Assembly (NCBI RefSeq): GCF_034263275.1
Contig: NZ_CP139559.1
Span: 4,898,001-4,962,000 of the forward strand
Direction: 5' to 3'
Source of the DNA: Mucilaginibacter sp. cycad4
GTDB taxonomy: Bacteria; Bacteroidota; Bacteroidia; Sphingobacteriales; Sphingobacteriaceae
Length of the DNA: 64,000 bases
Below, piece by piece: positions 1 to 8,650 of the stretch. The position numbers and the translations under genes are program-made. How positions within the stretch are numbered: position 1 is the first letter of the stretch; each line of letters begins with the position of its first letter. The notes beneath the pieces were generated by a model. The model did not search any database and was not told the origin of the DNA. It saw nothing but the letters and a program-made list of their open reading frames with translations.

Positions 1-468
1 TTCATGCGGGTTGGTCAGCGGAAAAGCAGCCTGCTCTTCCAAACTGGCAGCCCGGCCATCCCAAAAGAATTTACGGGTCCATAGCAGGTTAGCCAGCGAC
101 ATGGAATTACGTGTTGCCAATCCATTATTAACACCTACGCTTAAAGCCCGGCCATCAGTAAATGCTTTTGATTGCTGGTGACAACTGCCACACGATATAG
201 TGTTGGTTGCGGATAGTTTAGGTTCGTAAAAAAGTAAACGACCTAAATAAACACCCTGCTGCGTGGTGGGATTATTGGCAGGTACATTGATGCGATTGCC
301 GAAATTGGCAGGGTAATTAAATACATAATCGCCCATGGGGACAACCGGCCCGGTGCCGGTATATGCTGTTAAACCGGCAACAATAAGTAAAAGGCAAAGC
401 ACGAACCAGACTTTGCCCTTGCGCAGGAAAAATGGTAGTTTATGCTTTGCCTTTCGATTATTTTTCAC
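1..468 (-). CDS. Di-haem cytochrome-c peroxidase family protein, N-terminal part (cut by window edge)
   Basis: The visible 156 residues are the start of a CcpA/MauG-type peroxidase, which reduces hydrogen peroxide (or oxidises a partner) at the outer face of the cytoplasmic membrane with two c-type haems. A basic N-terminus (residues 1-20) and a hydrophobic stretch at about 20-35 form a signal anchor. The first haem site is Cys93-Gly-Ser-Cys96-His97, followed by the family-typical KAFTDGRALSVG and FWDGRA blocks (about 101-140). I chose a GTG start at 468 because the first in-frame ATG (about residue 45) would remove the membrane anchor; the frame is open further upstream, so the start is not certain. 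The second haem site lies outside the window. It follows the TonB receptor on the same strand, but a palindromic repeat separates them, so co-transcription is unproven. Confidence 0.85.
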   Translation of the reverse strand, partial: MKNNRKAKHKLPFFLRKGKVWFVLCLLLIVAGLTAYTGTGPVVPMGDYVFNYPANFGNRINVPANNPTTQQGVYLGRLLFYEPKLSATNTISCGSCHQQSKAFTDGRALSVGVNNGLATRNSMSLANLLWTRKFFWDGRAASLEEQAAFPLTNPHE

Positions 469-484
469 GTTGATTTTACAAAAC

Positions 485-566
485 CGTCGTTGCCAGGTAC
501 GCAGCAATCCCAAACTATACAGGGCGGATCTGCTAATCGGGGATTGCTTCGTACCTCGCAATGACG
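485..566. repeat. Palindromic intergenic repeat (GCAATCCC type)
   Basis: Imperfect inverted arms lie at 485-511 and 539-566; the right arm reads GGGATTGCTTCGTACC then TCGCAATGACG, and the left arm is its degenerate reverse complement. A related copy is present at about 17935-17988. It fills the gap between the TonB receptor and the peroxidase gene and could fold in RNA, acting as a partial terminator or processing site. The function is inferred. Confidence 0.65.
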
Positions 567-591
567 TGGGATTAACTGTTGTACCTTAAAA

Positions 592-2598
592 TTAGTAGTT
601 AAAAATCACGTTGGCAAAGTAATTTCTGCCTATTTCCGGGTAGCCTTCAACCAATGTGTAATTCCTGTCGAAAAGGTTGTTAACACCGCCTTCAACAGCA
701 AACCCTTTAACTAATGTGATATGTGCTTTTACATTGGTTAAATAAAACGCTCCGGAGATTGTACCGTAGCTGGTGCTGTACCTTTTTGAGTTATACTCTT
801 CAGATGCCAGGATATACAACTTGGCAAGCGGCGAATATTGCAAGGATGCAAAAACCTTGTTTTTTGGCACATCAGTAAAACGGATCTGCGGGGCCGAAAG
901 GTTATTGCGCACTATCAAAGTGTAATTAGCGTCAACCCTTAGCTGCCGAATAATAGGATAACCAACTGCAAACTCGGCACCATAGTATTCAGCACGGCCA
1001 ACATTCTGCACCTGCGATTGATTAGTTTTAGTCACCGGATCAACTGCTACGTTATTTACTGTTTGGATACTATTGTTGATCTTGCTGTAAAAACCAGATG
1101 CCTGCACCGAAAGTTTGCCGCCAATGAGCGAGTGATAGCTCAAGTCATAATTCAGTGCGTCTTCTGCTTTCAAATCCGGGTTAGGAATGGCAGTGCCAAA
1201 TTTAAAGGAATAGCGGTCTTTAATAGTCGCGAACCTGGTTTTACGTGCTACCGAAAAGCTTAAAGAGTTGGCATTGTCAATATCATATTGTATCAAGCCC
1301 TGAACATTCCAGGCGCCGTTGCTATTAGCCGGCAAATCGCTTATAGTGCTATTGGTATATTGTTGTGCCTGGGTGCTGCGCCTGTCGTTATAGGCTACGC
1401 CTGCGTTTACCTTTAAGGCTGATGTTATATGGTAAGTATCTTCGGCACCTATGTAAAAATTGTTATCAGCATCGCGGCGGGTCGGCTCGCCTATGTTATG
1501 CTCCCGGTGCACATCCTGCTTAAAATGGGCTGCCACACTGAAGTTGTTATTCTTGAGGTCGGTATTTTCAAATGTTACGTTGCCGCCTAAAGTATAATCG
1601 TCATAAATACTTCTGAAAGCGTAGGGTTTGGTTATGGTGTTGTATGATGCGTTATCATAACTGTCAATCTCGTTCTTAAATTGGTCATAATACCAACGGC
1701 TTTTGATCACGTTGGTACTGTTGATCTTGTTGTTGCTTAACAGGTACAAGCCGCGAGTGTCCCAGTTTGGCCATTTCCAGTAACGCGGGCTTTTAAATAA
1801 TGAGTTTTGTGTATCATCGCCAGCATAAACAGGTGTACCTTTTGTACCATGATGATAGGTATAACCTATTGCATATTCCTGTGACGCTGTAGGGGTAAAA
1901 CCAATTTTTCCGCTCAGGTCAACATCATTACTATATGAGTTATCACGGTGACCGCCATCTTCATTTTTAACGGGTATAAACTTTGATGATAATGGAAAGT
2001 AGTCGCGTTTTAATTGTGAAGCCGATACCTGGTAATAAAACTTGCCAAAAGTTCCGCCTATGTTGGTATTGAGCCGGTAGCCACCGCTCAGGTAGCCGGC
2101 AACAGCATTCAATTCAAATGACTTTACTGATTTACGACTGATGAGGTTGATAGCGCCGCCTTCGGCATTCGGGCCAAACAGTACCGATGAATATCCTTTT
2201 GATACGTTGATTTCCGATAAGTTGAAGGTATTGTACCGCGCAAGGTCTACATAGCCATCGTAAGGCACATAAAGCGGCACACCATCAAGGTAAACCGGGA
2301 CCTGCCTGATATCAAAACCACGTACATTAATGGCCGATTCGTTTCTTGGGCCAACGGCTGTTAGGATAACACCAGGTAACAGGTTCAACGCATGAGAAAC
2401 ATCATACCGGTTATACAGATTAAGGGTGTGGATATTGAGCTTGCTTGATCTTACGCTGTCTTTTAGGCCAACGATATTTACCTGCCCGAGATTAAAAACA
2501 CGTTTGCCGGTATCTGCTGATTGAGCAGCAGCTATATCAGGACCAAACATTATTAAAACACTAAAAAACAGAACTAAAATGGGTAATTGTTTCTTCAT
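592..2598 (-). CDS. TonB-dependent outer-membrane receptor, predicted ModE-controlled (possible molybdate/tungstate-related uptake)
   Basis: This 668-residue protein has a signal peptide (about 1-25, AAAQSADTG cut region), a plug domain (about 50-160, with INVRGFDIRQVPVYLDGVP and the GPNAEGGAINLISRK end block) and a long beta-barrel ending in the aromatic FANVIFNY. Its length fits small-cargo receptors rather than the roughly 1000-residue SusC type, and no carboxypeptidase-like N-terminal domain is present. TonB-dependent receptors import scarce solutes across the outer membrane using ExbB/D-TonB energy. The cargo cannot be read from the sequence. The adjacent ModE-type regulator and a ModE-box-like palindrome directly upstream suggest regulation by molybdate or tungstate availability; a siderophore or cobalamin receptor remains possible. 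Confidence 0.9.
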   Translation of the reverse strand: MKKQLPILVLFFSVLIMFGPDIAAAQSADTGKRVFNLGQVNIVGLKDSVRSSKLNIHTLNLYNRYDVSHALNLLPGVILTAVGPRNESAINVRGFDIRQVPVYLDGVPLYVPYDGYVDLARYNTFNLSEINVSKGYSSVLFGPNAEGGAINLISRKSVKSFELNAVAGYLSGGYRLNTNIGGTFGKFYYQVSASQLKRDYFPLSSKFIPVKNEDGGHRDNSYSNDVDLSGKIGFTPTASQEYAIGYTYHHGTKGTPVYAGDDTQNSLFKSPRYWKWPNWDTRGLYLLSNNKINSTNVIKSRWYYDQFKNEIDSYDNASYNTITKPYAFRSIYDDYTLGGNVTFENTDLKNNNFSVAAHFKQDVHREHNIGEPTRRDADNNFYIGAEDTYHITSALKVNAGVAYNDRRSTQAQQYTNSTISDLPANSNGAWNVQGLIQYDIDNANSLSFSVARKTRFATIKDRYSFKFGTAIPNPDLKAEDALNYDLSYHSLIGGKLSVQASGFYSKINNSIQTVNNVAVDPVTKTNQSQVQNVGRAEYYGAEFAVGYPIIRQLRVDANYTLIVRNNLSAPQIRFTDVPKNKVFASLQYSPLAKLYILASEEYNSKRYSTSYGTISGAFYLTNVKAHITLVKGFAVEGGVNNLFDRNYTLVEGYPEIGRNYFANVIFNY

Positions 2599-2609
2599 AT
2601 GATAATTAT

Positions 2610-2633
2610 CGTTATATTTTAAAAAACATAACG
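2610..2633 (-). promoter_or_regulatory. ModE-box-like operator upstream of the TonB receptor
   Basis: A 24-bp near-palindrome has the form CGTTATATT-N7-ACATAACG, with one mismatched pair in the arms. It matches the E. coli modABC ModE operator as I remember it at both half sites and in spacing. It lies 12 bases before the receptor ATG and directly downstream of the predicted -7 element, where a bound repressor would block transcription. The ModE gene is next door. Confidence 0.65.
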
Positions 2634-2663
2634 CAAAAATGCAGAATAGATTCGATAAATCAA
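2634..2663 (-). promoter_or_regulatory. Predicted Bacteroidota-type promoter of the TonB receptor
   Basis: Reading the minus strand, TTG (2663-2661) is followed by a 19-base spacer and CATTTTTG (2641-2634), seven of eight positions matching the -7 consensus TAnnTTTG. The predicted start of transcription falls inside the ModE-like operator. The promoter is inferred from the consensus only. Confidence 0.45.
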
Positions 2664-2715
2664 TCCGCTATCAATGCTGAATTTTGATTCGTTGATGATA
2701 AAACAAGAAAAACTT

Positions 2716-3051
2716 TTACTTTTTGCTATTTGATTCTAAAAACTGAAGAAATTTCTGCTGCAGATCTTTAAACTCCCCGATAATTTCCAGTCCGAATGGT
2801 GTAAGCAAGGCTACTCCACCACCCTTTCCCCCTCTTTTTGAAATTACCAATGGCTGTTTAAAACCATCGTTCATGTGGTTAACCAAATCCCAGGCCTGTT
2901 TGTATGACATTTTCATTTGAAGTGCGGCCTGCCTGATGGAGCCTGATGCATGGATCCGCTCAAGCAACTCAATGCGGCCATGGCCAAGTAATTTTTCCTC
3001 GCCTATTTCTATCCAGATGCGGCCATTGAGCTTAAATGAAGGGATTTCCAT
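2716..3051 (-). CDS. ModE-type winged-helix transcriptional regulator (DNA-binding domain only)
   Basis: This 111-residue protein matches the N-terminal LysR-like winged helix of ModE, the molybdate-responsive regulator. It starts with the family pattern LNGRIWIEIGEEKLLGHGRI, has the helix-turn-helix ASGSIRQAALQMKMSYKQAW at about 36-55, and the wing VISKRGGKGGGVALLTPFG at about 69-87. E. coli ModE has about 260 residues with two molbindin domains; here the protein ends at the dimerising helix, so the oxyanion-sensing half is missing. It is transcribed ahead of the TonB receptor, with a 117-bp gap that contains a ModE-like box, consistent with local regulation of the receptor. How it would sense metal, directly or through a partner, is unknown. 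Confidence 0.85.
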   Translation of the reverse strand: MEIPSFKLNGRIWIEIGEEKLLGHGRIELLERIHASGSIRQAALQMKMSYKQAWDLVNHMNDGFKQPLVISKRGGKGGGVALLTPFGLEIIGEFKDLQQKFLQFLESNSKK

Positions 3052-3099
3052 TAATAATTGTTAACCATCAAATTTATAACTGTTGATAAATTACACATG

Positions 3100-3612
3100 T
3101 TACTCCCTTGTTTTTTTTTGAGCCCGTAGCATTTGACCATAATCCATGCGGCGCACCATGGCGTTAACGGTTTGTGCTATACGGTTAGCGCGGGTAACTT
3201 CAGTTTTGGCACTTTCAATCCATTTTATAAAATACCCACGGTGGCTTCCGGCCAGGCTATTGAAAAACTCGCCGCCTTCGGGTTCATATTCAAAACATTC
3301 CAGCAGATCATCGGGAATAATGTATTTAAAATCATCATCGGGTTCAAGGCGCACCCGGAGCATGGCACCGCGATGTTTGTGGATGGCTTTACAGACCTCT
3401 TTTCGCAAAGCCATTATAAAATTCCCTTCGCCCATAGGCATCAGGGCCATACCGCGCACCTCAAATTCATCAAGCTTACCCTTTACACGAAATGATTTTT
3501 TATTTCCGGGCTTCATTTCCTGCGCTATATCGGCCGGAATTTCAATGTACGTCCACCCTGTTTTTTCACCCTGCTCGGCAAACTGTAATATAATAGTATT
3601 AAAATCAACCAT
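3100..3612 (-). CDS. YdeI/OmdA-like protein with DUF1905 domain
   Basis: The 170-residue protein has an N-terminal DUF1905 beta-barrel (about 8-95, with GWTYIEIP and FRVKGKLDEFEVRGMALMPMG) followed by a C-terminal OmdA/YdeI helical domain (about 112-165, GYFIKWIESAKTEVTRANRI). There is no signal peptide, so it is likely cytoplasmic. OmdA-type proteins have been linked loosely to bacteriocin protection and outer-membrane protein association, but no biochemical activity is established. It ends 48 bp before the ModE gene on the same strand and may be transcribed with it. Confidence 0.75.
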   Translation of the reverse strand: MVDFNTIILQFAEQGEKTGWTYIEIPADIAQEMKPGNKKSFRVKGKLDEFEVRGMALMPMGEGNFIMALRKEVCKAIHKHRGAMLRVRLEPDDDFKYIIPDDLLECFEYEPEGGEFFNSLAGSHRGYFIKWIESAKTEVTRANRIAQTVNAMVRRMDYGQMLRAQKKTRE

Positions 3613-3785
3613 AAGTATTATTTAATGGCATATTGTTACCATCATGCCTAAAAAATATGCGAAAATGTTAAATGTTTGTTAAATCGTCATATTTAGTTGT
3701 ACCGGCTGTAACGTAATGCATGGTAGCGATGTCTTATGAGTATAAAAACAATTTAAAAATTAAGAACCTAAAAAGCAACAACAAT

Positions 3786-4214
3786 ATGAAAACTTTAAAA
3801 TCAATCATGCTTGGCTTAGCCTTATTAGTAATAGGCACTGCTGCAAAAGCAACAGATAAAATAGAAGGCGATAACCTAACCAAAAACTACGCCATCAACA
3901 CTTATATAGATGCCATGACCCGTGGTAAAATACAAGGCTTTAGCGAAGTGGTAGATCAATCGGCAAAATTCAACATGCTGCGCGGTACTAAAGTATTAAG
4001 TTTTAGCAAAACAGAAGTAGTTGACTTATTAAAAGCCAACAAAAATACCGAGCAGGATTGCGTTACCAGCACTTCAATTGTTGAAAGCAACAATGACCTT
4101 GCCGTGGTAAAAGTTGATATGAAATACAGCACTTTTACCCGCAGCAATTATGTAACCGTTACCAACACCGGCAGCGGCTGGAAAATCACAAACGTGTACA
4201 GCGTTTTTAAATAA
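3786..4214 (+). CDS. Secreted NTF2-like / putative lumazine-binding-type protein
   Basis: A 142-residue protein with a clear signal peptide (MKTLKSIMLGLALLVIGTAAKA) and a cystatin-like NTF2/SnoaL fold: KNYAINTYIDAMTRGKIQGFSEVVDQ helices followed by strands ending SGWKITNVYSVFK. Such proteins are frequent in Bacteroidota under the names putative lumazine-binding or nuclear transport factor 2 family; no catalytic residue can be identified. I start at the ATG at 3786 because the longer in-frame start at 3720 places 22 polar residues before the signal peptide. It stands alone with its own terminator. Confidence 0.8.
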   Translation: MKTLKSIMLGLALLVIGTAAKATDKIEGDNLTKNYAINTYIDAMTRGKIQGFSEVVDQSAKFNMLRGTKVLSFSKTEVVDLLKANKNTEQDCVTSTSIVESNNDLAVVKVDMKYSTFTRSNYVTVTNTGSGWKITNVYSVFK

Positions 4215-4250
4215 GCAAGTTTTAGTTTAGTGTTTAATATGTAAGTAGGT

Positions 4251-4280
4251 AAAGGCCCCGTTGGTGCGGGGCCTTTTTTT
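4251..4280. terminator. Bidirectional hairpin terminator
   Basis: A perfect 10-bp stem AAAGGCCCCG (4251-4260) / CGGGGCCTTT (4267-4276) with loop TTGGTG and a T run lies between the convergent NTF2-like gene and the SGNH hydrolase gene. Confidence 0.9.
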
Positions 4281-4283
4281 ATT

Positions 4284-4943
4284 TTATTTCACCAGCGGAT
4301 CAAGCACTTTTTGCCATTTGTCATACCCTTTACTATTAAGGTGCAGGTAATCGTTATTAAATAAACTTGAATCGGGCAGTGTAGTGCCCGGTTTGTAAAT
4401 AGCCGGCACCAGGTCAACATAATAACTTTTAGGTTTTCCCTTCAGGTAGCTTTTTACCAGCTCATTCGCAGCATAAACAACGTCATAATATTTAGCACGC
4501 ACCGGGCTCGGTTTTATCGACATAAAATAAACCTCGGCGCCCGGTAATTTCTGATGGATCAACTCCCAGAGTTTTGCAAATGAAGCGGCGACAGCCTGTG
4601 CCGATTTACCGGCTGAAATGTCGTTTTCGCCTGCATAAATAAAAATTTTACGTGGTGCGTACGGGAACAGGATATAAGGCGTGTAATAATCAGCTATCTG
4701 CCATAACTCGCAGCCGCCTACCCCTCTCCTGATGATAGGCTTGCCAGCATAACGTTGCTCAAGATCGGTCCACATGCGGATAGATGAGCTGCCGATAAAT
4801 AAAATGCCGCCCGGTTTCGGAAAACTCAGGCTGTCCTGGTGCTTAAACGCCCTGATCTCATTATCAAACGGGAAACCCTGCTGGGCCGATACACCGACGC
4901 TGAATGCAAGACCGATAAACAGTAAAAAAAGCTTTAGTTTCAT
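4284..4943 (-). CDS. SGNH/GDSL-type hydrolase, secreted
   Basis: This 219-residue protein has a signal peptide (1-20, ending VSAQ) and the SGNH blocks: block I FIGSSSIRMW (nucleophile probably Ser53), block II glycine in GVGG (about 74-77), block III GEND (105-108, oxyanion Asn107) and block V Asp198-Tyr-Leu-His201. The family covers esterases, lipases and carbohydrate acetyl esterases; the substrate is unknown. Its ATG overlaps the stop codon of the upstream cytidine deaminase gene (TAATG), so the two are translationally coupled, although no functional link is obvious. Confidence 0.85.
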   Translation of the reverse strand: MKLKLFLLFIGLAFSVGVSAQQGFPFDNEIRAFKHQDSLSFPKPGGILFIGSSSIRMWTDLEQRYAGKPIIRRGVGGCELWQIADYYTPYILFPYAPRKIFIYAGENDISAGKSAQAVAASFAKLWELIHQKLPGAEVYFMSIKPSPVRAKYYDVVYAANELVKSYLKGKPKSYYVDLVPAIYKPGTTLPDSSLFNNDYLHLNSKGYDKWQKVLDPLVK

Positions 4944-5434
4944 TATGGGGTAGCTATACGTTCTTCAAAAAATAAAAACGGCAATTGGTTTTCAATGCCT
5001 TTGATGATCCATACCGGTCCATCTTCGGCATGCAATATAATTTTTATTGATTGATTTTGCTGCTTTTCGCATTCGGCTAATACCTGCAAACATGATCCGC
5101 ATGAGGTTATTGGCTTCACAATCGGAAAATCATCCGAATGGGCAGTCACCGCCATGGCCTGGATAGGATCATCGGGATGGTTGGCACCCCAGTTAAACAA
5201 CGCTACCCGCTCGGCACACAGACCTGATGGGTAGGCTACATTTTCCTGGTTACTACCATAGATAATTTTGCCACTTTGCAAACGTAGTGCAGCCCCAACG
5301 CGGAATTTGGAATATGGAGAATGCGAATTTTTTAATGCTTTCTGCGCTTCAAGGCACAGCTCACGGTCGGTTTTATGGAGATCGGCCAATGATTCGTATT
5401 CATCAAAGGCTATTTTAATTTCATGACTTATCAT
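4943..5434 (-). CDS. cdd: Cytidine deaminase
   Basis: A 163-residue zinc deaminase that converts cytidine or deoxycytidine to uridine forms for pyrimidine salvage in the cytoplasm. The active site is Cys73-Ala-Glu75 (zinc ligand and proton shuttle) with the second zinc motif Cys112-Gly-Ser-Cys115, matching the homotetrameric, cysteine-ligand type. SPYSKFRVGAAL (39-50) and the NQENVAYPSGLCAERVA block are diagnostic. The stop codon overlaps the start of the SGNH hydrolase gene by one base. Confidence 0.93.
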   Translation of the reverse strand: MISHEIKIAFDEYESLADLHKTDRELCLEAQKALKNSHSPYSKFRVGAALRLQSGKIIYGSNQENVAYPSGLCAERVALFNWGANHPDDPIQAMAVTAHSDDFPIVKPITSCGSCLQVLAECEKQQNQSIKIILHAEDGPVWIIKGIENQLPFLFFEERIATP

Positions 5435-5535
5435 ATGTTATCAACCCCTGTTAAAAAATCGGGGGAAACAAGATAAGGAAATTTTTTAATAAGAACCCTG
5501 ATTTTTAGGATTATTTGATTCCCATGATAAAAATA

Positions 5536-5589
5536 CCTGATTAAAGCCCTCCCAAGTACTACACTACTCAAGGAAATCCTTTAATCAGG
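5536..5589 (-). terminator. Hairpin downstream of parE
   Basis: Perfect 11-bp arms CCTGATTAAAG (5536-5546) and CTTTAATCAGG (5579-5589) enclose a 32-base loop just after the parE stop; on the minus strand the second arm is followed by a T-rich stretch. Probably a terminator, but the loop is long. Confidence 0.5.
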
Positions 5590-5599
5590 CAAATCATGG

Positions 5600-7498
5600 T
5601 TACACAGCTACTGGCAATTCCGCTTCCGCTTCAGCTTTTTCAGCTATCGTTGGGTTGATGGTTTCATCATCCTTTTCAACACGAAGATTGTTTACAATAT
5701 GCATTTGGCGGGTTGGCGTATTCTTGCCCATGAAATATTCAAGCAGCGCTTTGATATTAGCATCCCTTAATATTACCGGGTCAAGGCGCATATCCTTACC
5801 GATAAACAAACCAAATTCTTCGGGCGAAATCTCTCCTAAACCTTTAAAGCGAGTGATCTCGGGTTTATTACCCAATTTAGCTATGGCATTGCGGCGTTCC
5901 TCATCGCTGTAACAATAAATGGTTTCCTTTTTATTGCGTACCCGGAATAACGGCGTTTGAAGGATAGAAACGTGACCGGCCTTTACCAGGTCGGGGAAAA
6001 ACTGCAAAAAGAAGGTCATGAGCAGCAGGCGGATGTGCATACCATCCACATCGGCATCAGTAGCTATTACAATATTGTTATAACGTAAAGCATCAAGGCC
6101 ATCCTCAATGTTTAAGGCGTGCTGCAGCAGGTTAAACTCTTCGTTTTCGTAAACCACCTTTTTGGTGAGGCCAAAGCAGTTAAGCGGTTTACCCTTTAAG
6201 CTAAATACAGCCTGTGTCATCACATCGCGCGATTTAGTGATGGAACCACTGGCCGAGTCACCTTCGGTTATGAATAAGGTAGTATCCTGCTTACGTTCGT
6301 GTGTATCGTCAAAGTGCAATTTACAATCGCGCAGTTTGCGGTTATGTAATGATGCTTTTTTTGCACGCTCATTGGCCAGTTTTTTGATGCCGGCAATATC
6401 CTTGCGCTCACGTTCCGATTGCAGGATCCGTTTTAGCAGGGCATCGGCAGCCGCCTGGTTTTTATGCAGGTAGTTGTCAAGCTCCTTTTTAACAAAATCG
6501 TTGATAAAGCCGCGTACCGATGGCCCATCCGGACCAATATTTTGTGAACCCAGTTTGGTTTTAGTTTGCGATTCAAACACCGGCTCCTGAACTTTTATCG
6601 CAATAGCAGCTACTATTGAAGCCCTGATGTCGGATGCGTCATATTCCTTTTTGTAAAACTCACGCACTGTTTTTACCACCGCCTCACGGAAAGCCGCCTG
6701 GTGTGTACCGCCCTGGGTAGTATTTTGACCGTTAACAAACGAATAATATTCTTCGCCGTATTGCTGGCCATGGGTCATGGCTATCTCAATATCCTCGCCC
6801 TTAAGGTGGATGATCGGGTAGCGCAAGGTTTCGGCATCAGTATTACGGGTAAGCAGGTCATAAAGGCCCCGTTCCGAAAAATATTTTTGGTTGTTAAAGT
6901 TGATGGTAAGGCCCGCATTCAGGAACACATAGTTCCAGATCATACTTTCAACAAACTCCGGGATAAAGCGGTAATGTCTGAAAATGGTATCATCAGGTAT
7001 AAAATTGATAGCAGTACCGTTGCGCTGGGTAGTGTCTTTTTCACTCTCATCACGAATCAGCTCACCTTTGGCAAACTCGGCCAGCTTGGTGCGTCCATCG
7101 CGGTATGATTGCACTGTAAATGAGTTGGAAAGAGCATTTACCGCCTTGGTACCCACACCATTTAAACCTACCGATTTTTGAAATGCCTTGCTATCATATT
7201 TACCGCCCGTATTTATTTTAGATACGCAATCGATCACTTTACCCAAAGGGATACCGCGGCCATAATCACGTACCGATACCTTATGATCGCTCATATTAAC
7301 CTCAATGGTACGGCCCGATCCCATTACAAACTCATCTATCGAGTTATCAATGATCTCCTTGAGCAATACATATACACCATCGTCATAAGCAGAGCCATCG
7401 CCCAGTTTGCCAATATACATACCGGGGCGTAAACGGATGTGCTCCTTCCAATCGAGGGAGCGGATACTATCTTCACTATAATTAACTGGTTCTGCCAT
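5600..7498 (-). CDS. parE: DNA topoisomerase IV subunit B
   Basis: The ATPase subunit of a type IIA topoisomerase, which with ParC decatenates daughter chromosomes. The 632-residue protein has the GHKL ATPase domain (Asn52 in KEIIDNSIDEF, DYGRGIP at 78-84, GLNGVGTKAVNALS at 111-124), the transducer domain and the TOPRIM domain with Glu412 in EGDSASG and Asp481-Asp483-Asp485 in DADVDG. It lacks the insertion of proteobacterial GyrB. I assign ParE rather than GyrB because the partner ParC lies divergently only 1.2 kb away and the N-terminal ends match the Bacteroidota ParE type. The C-terminal 25 residues are Glu/Ala-rich. Confidence 0.92.
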   Translation of the reverse strand: MAEPVNYSEDSIRSLDWKEHIRLRPGMYIGKLGDGSAYDDGVYVLLKEIIDNSIDEFVMGSGRTIEVNMSDHKVSVRDYGRGIPLGKVIDCVSKINTGGKYDSKAFQKSVGLNGVGTKAVNALSNSFTVQSYRDGRTKLAEFAKGELIRDESEKDTTQRNGTAINFIPDDTIFRHYRFIPEFVESMIWNYVFLNAGLTINFNNQKYFSERGLYDLLTRNTDAETLRYPIIHLKGEDIEIAMTHGQQYGEEYYSFVNGQNTTQGGTHQAAFREAVVKTVREFYKKEYDASDIRASIVAAIAIKVQEPVFESQTKTKLGSQNIGPDGPSVRGFINDFVKKELDNYLHKNQAAADALLKRILQSERERKDIAGIKKLANERAKKASLHNRKLRDCKLHFDDTHERKQDTTLFITEGDSASGSITKSRDVMTQAVFSLKGKPLNCFGLTKKVVYENEEFNLLQHALNIEDGLDALRYNNIVIATDADVDGMHIRLLLMTFFLQFFPDLVKAGHVSILQTPLFRVRNKKETIYCYSDEERRNAIAKLGNKPEITRFKGLGEISPEEFGLFIGKDMRLDPVILRDANIKALLEYFMGKNTPTRQMHIVNNLRVEKDDETINPTIAEKAEAEAELPVAV

Positions 7499-7648
7499 GT
7501 ATATAAAGTAGAAAATTTAAACAGCGTAAAATACGCCTAACTGCAAAAATAAAACTTCCGGCTTGAATTAGTGGGAGGCAGATATCAACTTATTAACATT
7601 TGGGGATTCTAAAAGGAAATGACACAGCAGAGCTTAGCTATCTATCCG

Positions 7649-8353
7649 CTACGGCTTAAACTTCAAACAATTACTTGCCCTGTCCACATTTTTAAAAAAC
7701 TCGGGGCCCTTATCGTTAGTAAAACAAACAGCCATAATGGTGCCGGTATGGTTACGCTGCAATGCAATAAGCAGCGCATATTTGTAATGTTTGGTAGCAG
7801 GCAAATCGAGCAGGTTTAACAGGTATGATTTTCCGGCATCTGCTTTATACCTGTTTAAAACGTTAACCGGTATGCTCCGGATAAAATTATCCCTTTCGCC
7901 GGAAAAAGCAATGGCGTGCGCCCTGCTCATATTTATATATATCGAGTCGGGGTTTTCGGTTTCACGGTCAATATCATACTGCCCCTGCTCATAGCTGGTA
8001 TAGTTTTGTTTCTGAGATTTTACCTGGAACCACACTTCAAAATCCTGCCCCGGTAGCTGTAGTGCATAGTCGAATGAGAAATCCTCATCATTTGGGGCCG
8101 GGATCTCTTTAAAACCCCTGGGCGGAGTGTAAATTACATTGGCCTGGGCCAAAAGCTTGCTAAATTCTTTAAACTGATCTGTAACTATCGCTTTAGATTT
8201 TGAGTAACCAGGTTTAACTTTTGCAACCGTATGTTTCTTGTTATTTTGAGCATATAACAGCCGGGGTTTTACCTGGGCTATGCTTTTTGTAAAGCATAAC
8301 AATGATAAAGCCATAAGCAATAAGGGCCGGTTTAACTTCAAAATAGTTTTCAT
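7649..8353 (-). CDS. Secreted protein of unknown function
   Basis: A 234-residue protein with a typical signal peptide (1-26, ending SIAQ) and no domain I recognise. The mature part is basic at the N-terminus, then mixed alpha/beta with GQDFEVWFQVKSQ and RSIPVNVLNRY; a single cysteine pair (one in AVCF, one in SNCLKF) near the C-terminus could form a disulfide. It lies between parE and parC, transcribed in the parE direction and divergently from parC; the position may be conserved in relatives but does not suggest a role. Expected in the periplasm or outside. Confidence 0.7.
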   Translation of the reverse strand: MKTILKLNRPLLLMALSLLCFTKSIAQVKPRLLYAQNNKKHTVAKVKPGYSKSKAIVTDQFKEFSKLLAQANVIYTPPRGFKEIPAPNDEDFSFDYALQLPGQDFEVWFQVKSQKQNYTSYEQGQYDIDRETENPDSIYINMSRAHAIAFSGERDNFIRSIPVNVLNRYKADAGKSYLLNLLDLPATKHYKYALLIALQRNHTGTIMAVCFTNDKGPEFFKNVDRASNCLKFKP

Positions 8354-8650
8354 TTAAGGGGCAGCCGGAAAAAAAATCCAGGTTAAAGCACCATAGGTAA
8401 ATATATAAACAAATTAATTAATCAACACCCTCCTACATTCAATTAACCGCCATTCTTTAACGATGATATCAATTATTTATTTGTTGTGATAAGAATTTTT
8501 ACGCTCGCGATTTGTAATTGTTGCAAATCCGCCCAAACGTAACAATTTTATTATAAATCAATATTAGCAAGACATTAAAATGTGGCTTACCTCATCTGCA
8601 CATCAACACATAATCCGTATCTTTACCAATCCAAAAGTTTTTATTGAATA

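Noticed and set aside
335..589. Plus-strand frame of 84 codons over the peroxidase start
   Set aside because: It runs antisense through the signal anchor of the peroxidase and into the palindromic repeat; composition is not protein-like.
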